47,586 bases of DNA from Prochlorococcus sp. AG-459-D04 (GTDB lineage Bacteria > Cyanobacteriota > Cyanobacteriia > PCC-6307 > Cyanobiaceae): contig QCRA01000007.1 in assembly GCA_003212035.1 (NCBI GenBank), positions 1 to 47,586 of the forward strand, in the 5' to 3' direction. A program made the translations under genes and the position numbers. Below are positions 17,622 to 25,556 of the stretch, piece after piece (position 1 is the first letter of the stretch; every line of letters starts with the position of its first letter). Under the pieces are notes generated by a model. That model had not been told where the DNA came from. It did no database searches and saw only the letters and a list, made by a program, of their open reading frames with translations.

Positions 17622-18806
17622 TTGAAAGATTTAACTAATTTAAAAACATATATTATTGATTCTGATGATCCACATGAGGTTGATGACGCTATTTCATTAG
17701 AAATAAAAGATGGAAATAAAAAAAATTTATGGATACATATTAGTAATCCATGCAAACTCTTTTTGCATGACTCTAATATTGATATAAATGCAAGAAAGAG
17801 AAATAGCAGTTTATATTTAATTGATCAATATGTCCCAATGCTACCTAAAGATATTCTTGAAAAGGCAAATCTAGCTCAAAATAAAGTTTCAGAAACTATT
17901 AGTGCAGCAATAGAATTCAATGACGATGGATCAATAAATAAATATGAAATAACTGAAGCAATAATAAAACCAAAATATCAATTAACATATGAAGATGCTA
18001 ATGAAATATTAGAAATAGAACCTAAACAAGAAATAGAATTAATTGAGATTAAAAATTTATTAGAAAAAAGTATTAAATTCAGAAAGAAACAAGGAGCAAT
18101 TATTTTTGATAGCCCTAATAGTAAAATTAAATTATATGAGGATAGGATAATACCAACTAAATTAGAGAAAACAATATCACAAATTGTAGTTGCAGAATCA
18201 ATGATATTAATGGGTTATGTAACAAGTTTATTTATAGACAAATATAATTTAGCGGCTGCATTTAGGATTCAAAAATTAAACTGTAATCCATCTGAAATAA
18301 TTAGTAGATACAATGATAGTGAAATTAAGTATATAATATTAAAACAATATATGGGCAGAAGTTACATAACTACTAAGCCAGGAATCCATGAATCATTAGG
18401 CCTTAAAATGTATGTACAATGTACATCACCATTAAGAAGATATCTTGATTTAATTATACAAAGACAAGTCTATAATAAAATTAATAATTACGAAGTTCTA
18501 AGTAAGGATTCAGTCTCTAATATTATCGATTATTCAAAAAATAGACAATCAGAGATTAATAATATATATAAAAATAATAAATTTAAATATTTAACATTAT
18601 TTTTTAAGAATGAAAAAAAACCTTTTTATAAAATAATATTCGTTAAGTGGATTAATCATAAAAAAAATATTGCTTTGGTTTATTTTCCAGATTATTCACT
18701 AGAAATACTTATTACTCTTTTTGTATCAATAGAAATATACACTAATAAAATATATAAAATTAAATATATAATAAATGATAGTAATCTTTTAGAGTTTATT
18801 TATTAA
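17622..18806 (+). CDS. Short RNase II-type exoribonuclease (RNB domain), motifs intact
   Basis: This 394-residue RNB protein is short for the RNase II/R family (usually 640 or more). It begins at TTG 17622, because an in-frame stop lies at 17607 just upstream, and almost directly enters the catalytic domain. The metal-binding acidic cluster DSDDPHEVDDA is at residues 13-23, with Glu in place of the second Asp of the E. coli pattern, a form I recall in plastid homologues. PMLPKDILEKANLAQNK follows near 72. The catalytic-arginine motif SPLRRYLDLIIQRQ is near 269. No cold-shock domains precede the RNB domain, and only a poor S1-like tail follows. It should be a 3'-5' exonuclease. A second RNB homologue in the window (33378) has lost both motifs. 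Confidence 0.85.
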   Translation: MKDLTNLKTYIIDSDDPHEVDDAISLEIKDGNKKNLWIHISNPCKLFLHDSNIDINARKRNSSLYLIDQYVPMLPKDILEKANLAQNKVSETISAAIEFNDDGSINKYEITEAIIKPKYQLTYEDANEILEIEPKQEIELIEIKNLLEKSIKFRKKQGAIIFDSPNSKIKLYEDRIIPTKLEKTISQIVVAESMILMGYVTSLFIDKYNLAAAFRIQKLNCNPSEIISRYNDSEIKYIILKQYMGRSYITTKPGIHESLGLKMYVQCTSPLRRYLDLIIQRQVYNKINNYEVLSKDSVSNIIDYSKNRQSEINNIYKNNKFKYLTLFFKNEKKPFYKIIFVKWINHKKNIALVYFPDYSLEILITLFVSIEIYTNKIYKIKYIINDSNLLEFIY

Positions 18807-18874
18807 TTAGATAATAAATATAATAGGTTGTTATTAGTTTAAAAAATATCTGTTAGTATTAGTAAAAAAGCTTT

Positions 18875-20419
18875 ATGACTTTTGTCATTACTACACCTTT
18901 ATACTATGTTAATGATAAACCTCATTTAGGAAGTGTATATACAACAATTATTTGTGACTCAATAGCTAGATATAAAAGGCTTACAGGTGAAGATGTTATT
19001 TTCATCACTGGTGTTGATGAACATGGTTTGAAAATACAAAGAACAGCTAATGAAAAGGGTATTGAACCAAAATCACATTGTGATGAAATCTCAGAAGTCT
19101 TTAATAATAATTGGAATAATTGGAATATATCCTTTGATAAATTTATAAGAACGAGCTCAAAAAATCATGAATATGTTGTAAATGAATTTTATGAAAGAGT
19201 AAAAGCATCAGACGATATCTATATGGGAGTTCAAAAAGGTTGGTATTGTGTCGGTTGTGAAGAATTTAAAGATAATCCAGAAAACTCATCAACATATAAG
19301 TGTCCTATACATCAAAAAAATTTAGAATGGAAAAATGAAGAGAATCTCTTTTTTAGACTTTCAAAATATCAAAAAGAAATTGAGAAAATAATCAACGAAC
19401 CTTCTTTTATAGAGCCAATAGAAAGAAAAAATGAAATTATAAATTTTGTATCTAGAGGTTTAAAGGATTTTTCAATTTCAAGAACAAATGTGTCATGGGG
19501 TATTCCTGTTCCTGATTACGATAACCATACCTTTTATGTATGGTTTGATGCTTTACTTGGATATGTAAGCGCCATTAGCTCGGATGAGACAGAACATTCA
19601 TTGGAAAAATCAATTAATGGAGGATGGCCAGCTGATGTTCATTTTATTGGTAAAGATATTCTTAGATTCCATGCTGTATATTGGCCTGCAATGCTCATTT
19701 CTGCCAATATGAAAGTTCCTAAAAAGGTTTTTGGGCATGGGTTTCTTACAAGAGAGGGGCAAAAAATGGGTAAAAGCTTGGGAAATGTACTCGACCCCGA
19801 TTTATTGCTTACTAAATATGGAAATGATCCTGTAAGGTGGTACCTCATTAAAGACATATCATTAGGAAATGATGGAGATTTTCAAGATAAAAGATTTGTT
19901 GACATTATCAATAATGACTTAGCTAATACTATAGGTAATTTATTAAATAGAACATCATCTATGTCTAGAAAATGGTTTGATAATAAAGTTCCAAATAATG
20001 AAAAAATTTTAAGCGCAAATAAACTAGAGAATTCTGCCAAAATTGCAGTCGAAAACTATATTTATAACTTTGATAACTACAAATTAGATCTAGCAGCTAA
20101 TGAAGTCCTTAACTTAGCAATTAATACAAATTTGTATTTGAATGATAATCAACCATGGCTGTTAATTAAAGATAAAGATAATCTACCTCTAGTTAAACAA
20201 ATTATTTATAACGTTTTAGAAAGTACCCGAATAATAGGAATGTTATTAATACCTTTATTGCCCGAATTATCTACAAAAATTAATGAGCAACTTGGCTCTA
20301 TATACAGAGAAGAAATTCCTTGGAAACAACAGTTAAATTGGGGATTATTAGTAAGTAACTCAAGTCTCCCAAAACCCACTCCAATCATAAATAAACTGGA
20401 GTATGAGCAAAATTTATAG
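18875..20419 (+). CDS. metG: Methionyl-tRNA synthetase
   Basis: This class I synthetase (514 residues) has the HIGH-type sequence in TTPLYYVNDKPHLGSVYTT (residues 6-24). A Cys/His connective-peptide element (GWYCVGCEEF, KCPIHQ) lies near residues 124-146, consistent with a zinc knuckle. The KMSKS loop is GQKMGKSLGN near 300. It lacks the C-terminal EMAP-like dimerisation domain that some MetRS carry. Its stop overlaps the next ORF by 17 bp. tRNA-Met(CAT) is at 23.2 kb and fmt at 40.8 kb in the same window. Confidence 0.97.
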   Translation: MTFVITTPLYYVNDKPHLGSVYTTIICDSIARYKRLTGEDVIFITGVDEHGLKIQRTANEKGIEPKSHCDEISEVFNNNWNNWNISFDKFIRTSSKNHEYVVNEFYERVKASDDIYMGVQKGWYCVGCEEFKDNPENSSTYKCPIHQKNLEWKNEENLFFRLSKYQKEIEKIINEPSFIEPIERKNEIINFVSRGLKDFSISRTNVSWGIPVPDYDNHTFYVWFDALLGYVSAISSDETEHSLEKSINGGWPADVHFIGKDILRFHAVYWPAMLISANMKVPKKVFGHGFLTREGQKMGKSLGNVLDPDLLLTKYGNDPVRWYLIKDISLGNDGDFQDKRFVDIINNDLANTIGNLLNRTSSMSRKWFDNKVPNNEKILSANKLENSAKIAVENYIYNFDNYKLDLAANEVLNLAINTNLYLNDNQPWLLIKDKDNLPLVKQIIYNVLESTRIIGMLLIPLLPELSTKINEQLGSIYREEIPWKQQLNWGLLVSNSSLPKPTPIINKLEYEQNL

Positions 20420-21026
20420 ATTAATAATTTACCTTACATTATTTATGCTTGGTTGCGCCCCAAATGTAATTGATGAAAATAAAGTAATACAAGAAATAGA
20501 AAGTTTAGATATGACTATTTTCTCTAAAGGTGGGGATAAAATATATTCAATTACCAGTCCAAACTCTAGTTATGACAATGTTGAATTAAAATTTGAATTA
20601 AAAAAGCCTATCATTAATATTCTCAATGGGGAAGAAACTAAATACATTATTAGTTCAGAAGAATCTACATTATCAAAAAACAATAAACTCCTGAAATTGA
20701 AAGGGAATGTTAAATTAAAAACTCTTAAAAAAGATGGGGATTTTTTATATGCTGATAATTTTATTTGGTATATAGAAAATACTAACTATCTATTAGAGGG
20801 TAATATAAGATTTGAGAATCAAAATATCATCTTAAATTCAGGAAAAGCTATATTGGGTCCAGATAACATAATTGAATTTTTCAATCCAGTAAAATATATA
20901 ATAAAAAATGAAAAAAACGAAAATAGATATGAAATAAATTCAGAAAATGCTTACTATAATTTAACAACTGAATCAGTAAGTTTTAAAGCAAAAGATAAAA
21001 GAGTAAAATCAATAATTTATTTTTAA
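20403..21026 (+). CDS. LptC-like LPS export lipoprotein
   Basis: This is a 207-residue protein with a hydrophobic N-terminal segment ending in a lipobox (LTLFMLGC), so probably a lipoprotein anchored at Cys 18. The rest is built of alternating short beta strands (VELKFELKKPIINILNGEE; LKLKGNVKLKTLKK; DFLYADNFIWYIENTNYLLEGN), as in LptC/OstA-like LPS transport proteins. LptC bridges the inner-membrane LptBFG complex and periplasmic LptA. The gene overlaps metG by 17 bp and its stop overlaps the next, opposite gene by 4 bp. The fold assignment is by pattern only, hence moderate confidence. Confidence 0.68.
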   Translation: MSKIYRLIIYLTLFMLGCAPNVIDENKVIQEIESLDMTIFSKGGDKIYSITSPNSSYDNVELKFELKKPIINILNGEETKYIISSEESTLSKNNKLLKLKGNVKLKTLKKDGDFLYADNFIWYIENTNYLLEGNIRFENQNIILNSGKAILGPDNIIEFFNPVKYIIKNEKNENRYEINSENAYYNLTTESVSFKAKDKRVKSIIYF

Positions 21027-21649
21027 ATTTTATTTTTTGAAAAAATATTATTAATTTTTTTGGACCAGTTATTAATCCATTTTTCATCAGACTTAGTAAA
21101 ACACTTAGCACTCCAGCCTCCAATCAATATAAAAGCCTTATTATTTATAGGTACAACTAAGATAGATGGAATTTCGGCACAAAATTTAAAAAATTCATCT
21201 CTTCCAGGATAAAATTTTGTGTTTGCTAATGATATTAATTTCATATCTTTTATAGATCTCAGACAAGTTTCCCCAGGTTCAAAATCATTACTTGAAGTGA
21301 TTCCCCTCCTCAATATATTAACGCCATCATTGTGGATTAATATTGCTGCTGCTGCTGTAGAAGTTAATATTGCTTCAGAACCCCAAGCAAGTTCATCAAT
21401 AACTTCATCGGGCATGCTTCTATCGAAGAGAAACTTATTTTCCCCTTTTAGAGCAGCTTTCTCACCAGCTAATGGTTCGAATTGTTTAAATAAAAAACCT
21501 ATCAAAATAATAATTAATGAAGCTATTGCGGCTAACACTTGTGCTCTTTCGAGCTCAGGAGTGATTCTTTCTATTGAAATGAAATTTGCTATCTGAAAAA
21601 TAAAGAGTGTTGCACCTATTAATATTAATGATTTCCCATTGAATCCCAT
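21023..21649 (-). CDS. Cofactor assembly of complex C subunit B (CCB family)
   Basis: This 208-residue protein matches the cyanobacterial/plastid CCB2/CCB4 type (DUF2930), which assists covalent attachment of heme c-i to cytochrome b6. It has two N-terminal membrane segments (LILIGATLFIFQIANFISI; AAIASLIIILIGFLF). A soluble domain follows with FEPLAGEKAALKGENKF near residue 66, ELAWGSEAILTSTAAAAILI near 87 and VPINNKAFILIGGWS near 167. Its stop shares TTAA with the LptC-like gene running in the opposite direction. Confidence 0.8.
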   Translation of the reverse strand: MGFNGKSLILIGATLFIFQIANFISIERITPELERAQVLAAIASLIIILIGFLFKQFEPLAGEKAALKGENKFLFDRSMPDEVIDELAWGSEAILTSTAAAAILIHNDGVNILRRGITSSNDFEPGETCLRSIKDMKLISLANTKFYPGRDEFFKFCAEIPSILVVPINNKAFILIGGWSAKCFTKSDEKWINNWSKKINNIFSKNKI

Positions 21650-21760
21650 ATTTTAAATATGTTATTTCTAATTAAATTATGCAAACATTATATTGTTTAG
21701 TACATTTAAAATTAGTCAAACATATGGTTTTTAATATATAATTAACCAAAACCTTTCAAA

Positions 21761-22072
21761 ATGAACCTAAAAATCAATAAATATATACTTTCTTTTATCT
21801 TTACTGGCTTAATTTTTATTCTTATCCCCTCTACTACCTACGCAAATGAAATTATTAGCATAAATAAATATTTTGGTACTGCTCAACAGAAGACTGTTAT
21901 AAATTACGAAAAAAGTCAGCCTTCATCTATTGACAATCCTGTAGTGGATCCAAATTTTAACACTATGAGATCAAAAGATACCGAGAGTTCAACTGCTACA
22001 TATATAGTTATAGGTTTGTTAATTGCGGCCACAATTATCCCTTTAGCGACATGGTGGTATTTCTCTAAATAA
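21761..22072 (+). CDS. Exported/anchored small hypothetical protein (103 aa)
   Basis: The protein has a clear N-terminal hydrophobic segment followed by a likely signal cleavage region (ILIPSTTYANEI, residues about 20-31). A short polar stretch comes next, then a C-terminal transmembrane helix (YIVIGLLIAATIIPLATWWYF). This topology (cleaved signal, luminal or periplasmic loop of about 50 residues, tail anchor) is seen in several uncharacterised thylakoid-associated cyanobacterial proteins. I do not recognise a family. It sits 10 bp before cobU and may be co-transcribed with it. Confidence 0.75.
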   Translation: MNLKINKYILSFIFTGLIFILIPSTTYANEIISINKYFGTAQQKTVINYEKSQPSSIDNPVVDPNFNTMRSKDTESSTATYIVIGLLIAATIIPLATWWYFSK

Positions 22073-22082
22073 TAGAGAATTT

Positions 22083-22643
22083 ATGAATGCCAAGGATTTA
22101 AGTATTAGTGAATATTCATCTTATTTAGTTTTTATCACAGGGGGTACAAAGAGTGGCAAAAGTGAATTCGCCGAGCATCTTGCAAAGGAGGTAAAAAAAT
22201 TATCATATGTCGCCTTATCTGAAAACAATTTGGATGATAAAGAATGGCAAGATAAAATTATTCTACATCGAAAAAGAAGGCCAAAAGATTGGAAATTAAT
22301 AGAAACGACAGATCTATTAAATACATTAAGAAAAGAAGAAGGTCCATTATTAATAGATTCGATTGGCGGATTCGTTATGAAAAGTATTGGCCAGGAACAA
22401 AATGAATGGTCAACAAAAATGAATGCACTTATAAGTCTCTTAATGAAAAGAAAAAGCAAAACAATTATTGTTGGAGAACAAGTAGGTTGGAGCCTTGTTT
22501 CTGAATATAAAATTGGTAATATTTATATTGAAAGAATTGGCGAACTTCAAAAGAGAATAACCAAAATATCAAAAGATAATTGGCTGGCAATAAACGGCAG
22601 AGCAATCAAAATAGATGAAATAAGTATTGAAATACCTACTTAA
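22083..22643 (+). CDS. cobU: Adenosylcobinamide kinase / guanylyltransferase
   Basis: CobU phosphorylates adenosylcobinamide and transfers GMP to it, making AdoCbi-GDP for the nucleotide-loop step of B12 synthesis. The Walker A motif GGTKSGKSEFAE is near residue 20. The conserved HRKRRPKDWKLIETT segment is near 62, the LLIDSIGGFV Walker-B-like stretch is near 95, and IIVGEQVGWSLV is near 123. The C-terminus is less typical. Length (186) is normal. It is followed three bases later by trmL and preceded by the small membrane protein gene. It complements cobN and metH in the window. Confidence 0.88.
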   Translation: MNAKDLSISEYSSYLVFITGGTKSGKSEFAEHLAKEVKKLSYVALSENNLDDKEWQDKIILHRKRRPKDWKLIETTDLLNTLRKEEGPLLIDSIGGFVMKSIGQEQNEWSTKMNALISLLMKRKSKTIIVGEQVGWSLVSEYKIGNIYIERIGELQKRITKISKDNWLAINGRAIKIDEISIEIPT

Positions 22644-22645
22644 AA

Positions 22646-23128
22646 TTGGAAGTTGCTCTTTTTGAACCTAGAATCCCACAAAATACTGGTAATATTGCCA
22701 GATCATGTGCTGCATTTAATATACCTTTAAATCTTATAGAGCCCTTGGGTTTTAAACTAGAAGATAAATATTTAAAAAGAGCAGGATTAGACTATTGGCC
22801 TCTAGTTACAGTTAATAAGTTTGAGAATTTTGAAAAATTTTTGACGTCAAAATCAACAAAAAGAATAATTTCTTTTAGTAAAAAAAATGGATTGTACTTG
22901 AAGGATTTTAAATTTATGCAAGATGATATTTTGCTATTTGGGAGAGAAGATTCAGGATTACCAGATTCAATTATTAAAAAAAGCGACTTTTTAATATCAA
23001 TATTTATGCCGAATTTACAGACTGGGGAAAATGATCAAAAAGGTGTTAGAAGTCTAAACCTTTCTGTAGCATGCGGAATTGCTATATATGAGGCCCACAA
23101 ACAAATAAATTTTCAAAATGGTAATTAA
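22646..23128 (+). CDS. trmL: tRNA (cytidine/uridine-34-2'-O)-methyltransferase
   Basis: This is a SPOUT-class (knotted) methyltransferase of the TrmL/YibK type, which 2'-O-methylates the wobble base of leucine tRNAs. Three family motifs are present: PRIPQNTGNIARSCAA near residue 8, LFGREDSGLP near 92, and LNLSVACGIAIYEA near 138. The start is TTG at 22646, two bases after the cobU stop; the TTG encodes the start of MEVALFEPRIPQ, where the family normally begins. The length of 160 residues is typical. Confidence 0.92.
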   Translation: MEVALFEPRIPQNTGNIARSCAAFNIPLNLIEPLGFKLEDKYLKRAGLDYWPLVTVNKFENFEKFLTSKSTKRIISFSKKNGLYLKDFKFMQDDILLFGREDSGLPDSIIKKSDFLISIFMPNLQTGENDQKGVRSLNLSVACGIAIYEAHKQINFQNGN

Positions 23129-23157
23129 GTACAACCAATGCCTTACAATATTCCCAT

Positions 23158-23231
<74 letters not shown>

Positions 23232-23298
23232 TTTATAATACTTTTCAATTGATGAACATAGGTGAAATTTTAATTTAATTAAAGTATTAAAGACAATA

Positions 23299-23586
23299 AT
23301 GTTTAATTCACTCGGCACAGTCTTAGATCCAAAGAAATCTAAAGCAAAATATCCAGAAGCAAGAGTTATAGTTCTTGATGACAATTTTAATACCTTTCAG
23401 CATGTCGCAAATTGTCTTCTAACAATAATCCCAAGCATGACTGAAAAAAGGGCATGGGATCTAACCATCAAAGTTGACAAAACAGGATCGGCGGAGGTTT
23501 GGAGAGGTAATCTTGAACAGGCAGAGCTATATCATGAGCAACTCTACAGCAAAGGATTAACAATGGCACCAATTGAGAATATATAA
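23299..23586 (+). CDS. clpS: Clp protease adaptor ClpS
   Basis: ClpS delivers N-degron substrates to the ClpA/ClpC AAA+ chaperone. The 95-residue protein has the family core VIVLDDNFNTFQHVANCLL near residue 23 (the usual DDNTTM..F pattern) and MTEKRAWDLTIKVDKTGSAE near 50. The C-terminal AELYHEQLYSKGLTMAPIE is also typical. The substrate-binding Asn/Asp pocket residues DDN are present. It follows the tRNA gene by 67 bp and precedes DUF1651 by 11 bp. Confidence 0.93.
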   Translation: MFNSLGTVLDPKKSKAKYPEARVIVLDDNFNTFQHVANCLLTIIPSMTEKRAWDLTIKVDKTGSAEVWRGNLEQAELYHEQLYSKGLTMAPIENI

Positions 23587-23597
23587 AATTAGTAAGA

Positions 23598-23849
23598 TTG
23601 ACTGAATATTTTTGGCTCATAAATTCTAATCGTTCAAGGGTTAAAAGGTTTTCAAAGAATAACCAAAATAGAGATAAATTTTTTGAATATATGTTTATTG
23701 ACTCAGGAAAAATTCTTGGTGTTTTAGGAAAAGAACCACCTCTCATGACAACTAGAGAAGAACTTAAAGTTGATAAAGCTAGAGATGAATGGATAAAGTT
23801 AATCGCTCAAGGTTGGAGGAGAACCAAACCAGTTTGGGAAGACTCTTAG
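23598..23849 (+). CDS. DUF1651 family protein
   Basis: This 83-residue protein starts at TTG 23598, 11 bp after clpS. The landmarks are an N-terminal WLINSNRSRVKRFSKN and a C-terminal WIKLIAQGWRRTKPVW, the hallmark end of DUF1651, a family I know mainly from marine picocyanobacteria, where paralogues are common. No signal peptide or membrane segment. Its role is unknown. The stop overlaps the stop of a small minus-strand ORF by 4 bp (TTAG). Confidence 0.82.
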   Translation: MTEYFWLINSNRSRVKRFSKNNQNRDKFFEYMFIDSGKILGVLGKEPPLMTTREELKVDKARDEWIKLIAQGWRRTKPVWEDS

Positions 23850-23977
23850 TAACCAATATTATTACTAGGGTTAGTTATATAAATTATGAGATTAAGGACG
23901 TAATTAGCGGGTAAATTTAATGGCTTCAAAAGTAACAAAGCCATTCCTTGAGTCACATTAAATTCTTTATTTTTCAT
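23846..23977 (-). CDS. Possible small protein (43 aa), amphipathic
   Basis: A 43-residue frame starts at ATG 23977 (MKNKEFNVTQGMALLLLKPL...). It has a hydrophobic central part and ends ITNPSNNIGY. I have no homologue in mind. Support is modest: Pro/Asn-containing sequence unlike random AT-rich translation, and a tight 4-bp tail-to-tail overlap with DUF1651. It may be a real membrane-associated micropeptide or a chance frame. Confidence 0.4.
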   Translation of the reverse strand: MKNKEFNVTQGMALLLLKPLNLPANYVLNLIIYITNPSNNIGY

Positions 23978-24201
23978 AAAAAAATAAAAATCTTATTTTA
24001 ATTATAAAAAGACTGTCAAATATAAACAAAAATACTGAAAAAAGATATATAAGTATTAATTGATTAAGGATTTTCAAGAAATCTTATATCTAAAAATTAT
24101 TTAAAAAATTATAGAATTAGGATTACTTGTTATTATTTTTTTAACAAAAATTCCACGTAATAATTTCATTATCCCTACTATTTAATAATTATAAATACCC
24201 A

Positions 24202-24351
24202 ATGAAATATCTCATCTCAAGCAAAAGATATAGAGCTGTATTTGCTATTGGAATAGTTGCTGTAAGTATTGGATTAATATCAAAAAAAGTAGTTAATTAT
24301 CTAGATGGAGATTGTATGAAAGGGACTCAAGAAATAACTTTTGATATCTAG
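24202..24351 (+). CDS. Small single-pass membrane protein (49 aa)
   Basis: The ORF begins MKYLISSKRYRAVFAIG, with a positively charged start, then one hydrophobic segment (AVFAIGIVAVSIGLI) and a short polar tail with one Cys (DGDCMKGTQE). This is the form of a single-pass membrane micropeptide with the N-terminus inside. No family recognised. The 225 bp upstream, after the minus-strand ORF start, hold only AT-rich sequence. Confidence 0.6.
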   Translation: MKYLISSKRYRAVFAIGIVAVSIGLISKKVVNYLDGDCMKGTQEITFDI

Positions 24352-24374
24352 CCATTAATCCTTTTACTTATTCC

Positions 24375-24764
24375 TTAATTCTTAAATCCAGTCAACTTTG
24401 ATAACTCTTTTAGTGAAAGTACACCTAGAATTAGTTTCCCATTGATTTCCCATGTGGGAAACCCTTTAATTTTTTTATCAATACATAATTTAGTTTGACT
24501 GTTTATGCCATCCCTTGCACATTCAACTACATTAAGTTCACTATAAGCTTGCTTACCGAACAATTCACCTTGATTAAGGCAATTAGGACACCAAAATGCT
24601 GAATATTTTACTACGCCAATATCTTTAAGGTATTTTGCCAATTCGATAGATTCCCTAGTGCTTTCTGAGGTGACTAAAAGTTCCTTCTGATTATTCAAGT
24701 GGGAGCTATGAACAACACTTGGTAAATTAAGCAAAACTAATATTGGGATTAATAAGGGTTTCAT
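24375..24764 (-). CDS. Exported thioredoxin-like protein (VKOR-type Trx domain)
   Basis: The 129-residue protein has a signal peptide (KPLLIPILVLLNLPSVVHS). A thioredoxin-like domain follows with the active site FWCPNC (residues near 58-63), then LFGKQAYSELNVVECARDG and GFPTWEINGKLILGV with the cis-Pro region. This sequence resembles the Trx domain fused to the C-terminus of cyanobacterial vitamin K epoxide reductase homologues, but here it stands alone. It probably acts in periplasmic or luminal disulfide chemistry. Its ATG overlaps the TGA of the upstream small (frameshifted) gene as ATGA. Confidence 0.8.
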   Translation of the reverse strand: MKPLLIPILVLLNLPSVVHSSHLNNQKELLVTSESTRESIELAKYLKDIGVVKYSAFWCPNCLNQGELFGKQAYSELNVVECARDGINSQTKLCIDKKIKGFPTWEINGKLILGVLSLKELSKLTGFKN

Positions 24765-24909
24765 TTATTTTCTACTTTTCCTCCATATTTTCTAAATATC
24801 TTATCAAGTAAAATTCGTATATCTTTATTTTTAAGTTTCTCTATTTGCTGAAGATTTTCAAGAAAATCACAGAATTGATCCTGTGTTCATTTAATTCACT
24901 TACTGTCAT
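24761..24909 (-). pseudogene. Frameshifted small gene upstream of the Trx-like gene
   Basis: From ATG 24909 the frame reads MTVSELNEHR and ends after 22 codons. A different frame, starting after a stop at about codon 8, reads TQDQFCDFLENLQQIEKLKN and continues KDIRILLDKIFRKYGGKVENK to a TGA that overlaps the ATG of the Trx gene. ATG to TGA is 149 bases, one short of a multiple of three. Adding one base at codon 8 would join the parts into a 49-residue charged helical protein. The coupling suggests a real ancestral gene broken by a 1-nt deletion. A sequencing error is the alternative. Confidence 0.5.
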
Positions 24910-24999
24910 TTATATTTAGATTTTTTATATTCCAATTTTAAATCAAAAGTAAATTTGCATACTTATTGTATTTATATTTTTTTATTGCTATTTTTTTAA

Positions 25000-25040
25000 A
25001 GCGGGCTAAGGTTCATATCTCCACGAGGATTTAGTCCGCT
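25000..25040. terminator. Strong hairpin in an AT-rich gap (terminator or ncRNA)
   Basis: AGCGGGCTAA (25000-25009) pairs with TTAGTCCGCT (25031-25040), ten pairs with one G-U. The 21-base loop can itself form a small CTC-CAC-GAG stem. AAATTTTT follows on the plus strand, and AT-rich sequence on the other. It is by far the most GC-rich element in the gap between the Trx gene and the RHH regulator. The 24910-25162 gap holds nothing else I can name. Confidence 0.45.
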
Positions 25041-25162
25041 AAATTTTTAAAGATTAAATTTATTTTGGATCCCACTTTAAAAAGTTGATTAGAAATATTC
25101 AAAAATATTTATCTTTGCTTAATTTCTAAATTCTATTGAAAAGCATTCTCATATAAACATTA

Positions 25163-25177
25163 ATAGTGTGACACTAT
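25163..25177. promoter_or_regulatory. 15-bp perfect palindrome just after the RHH gene stop
   Basis: ATAGTGTGACACTAT is a perfect inverted repeat, abutting the stop codon of the RHH gene (stop at 25178-25180). Read on the minus strand it contains TAGTGTCACACT, identical to the site in the promoter region of the same gene. It is too short and AT-flanked for a rho-independent terminator, so an operator or half of a pair is more likely. Confidence 0.55.
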
Positions 25178-25543
25178 TTATTCATTAATATTATTATTTC
25201 GTTTCATGATTTTCTTAAAATACTTAAACTCAATAAATTCATACATCATTTTGATATCTTCAGATAATACTTTTTTATTAACTTCATAGTCGTCAAAATT
25301 AAGTGGAGATTTATTATTTTCAGAGAGTGTTTCTTGATCAATAGAAAAATTGATTAAATCCTTATTAAAGATTTTATTTTGACCAAAAGATTCATTTAAC
25401 ACACCTCGAGACCTCAAAGCTTCTTCGACCAATAATCCTGTAACCTTTGACTGACTAAATTCATTAGCTGTGCACAATTTTTCAATAATTTCATGAACTT
25501 CTTCACTTGGCAAAAAACCAATTCTTTTCCTCGAAGAGGGCAT
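25178..25543 (-). CDS. Ribbon-helix-helix transcriptional regulator (121 aa)
   Basis: The N-terminal 45 residues (SRKRIGFLPSEEVHEIIEKL, then NEFSQSKVTGLLVEEALRSR) match a CopG/Arc-type ribbon-helix-helix DNA-binding domain: a short beta strand with basic residues and two helices separated by a turn. A 75-residue acidic/Asn-rich C-terminal region follows and ends in a Phe/Lys-rich helix (FIEFKYFKKIMKRN). RHH proteins act as dimers and bind short palindromes. Matching palindromes lie 14-50 bp before its start and immediately after its stop, so autoregulation is likely. The divergent small ORF at 25620 shares the intergenic operators. Confidence 0.75.
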   Translation of the reverse strand: MPSSRKRIGFLPSEEVHEIIEKLCTANEFSQSKVTGLLVEEALRSRGVLNESFGQNKIFNKDLINFSIDQETLSENNKSPLNFDDYEVNKKVLSEDIKMMYEFIEFKYFKKIMKRNNNINE

Positions 25544-25556
25544 AATTAATAAAAAT

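Noticed and set aside
21219-21596. 125-codon plus-strand frame opposite the CCB gene
   Set aside because: Antisense of a recognised protein with membrane helices; no independent support.
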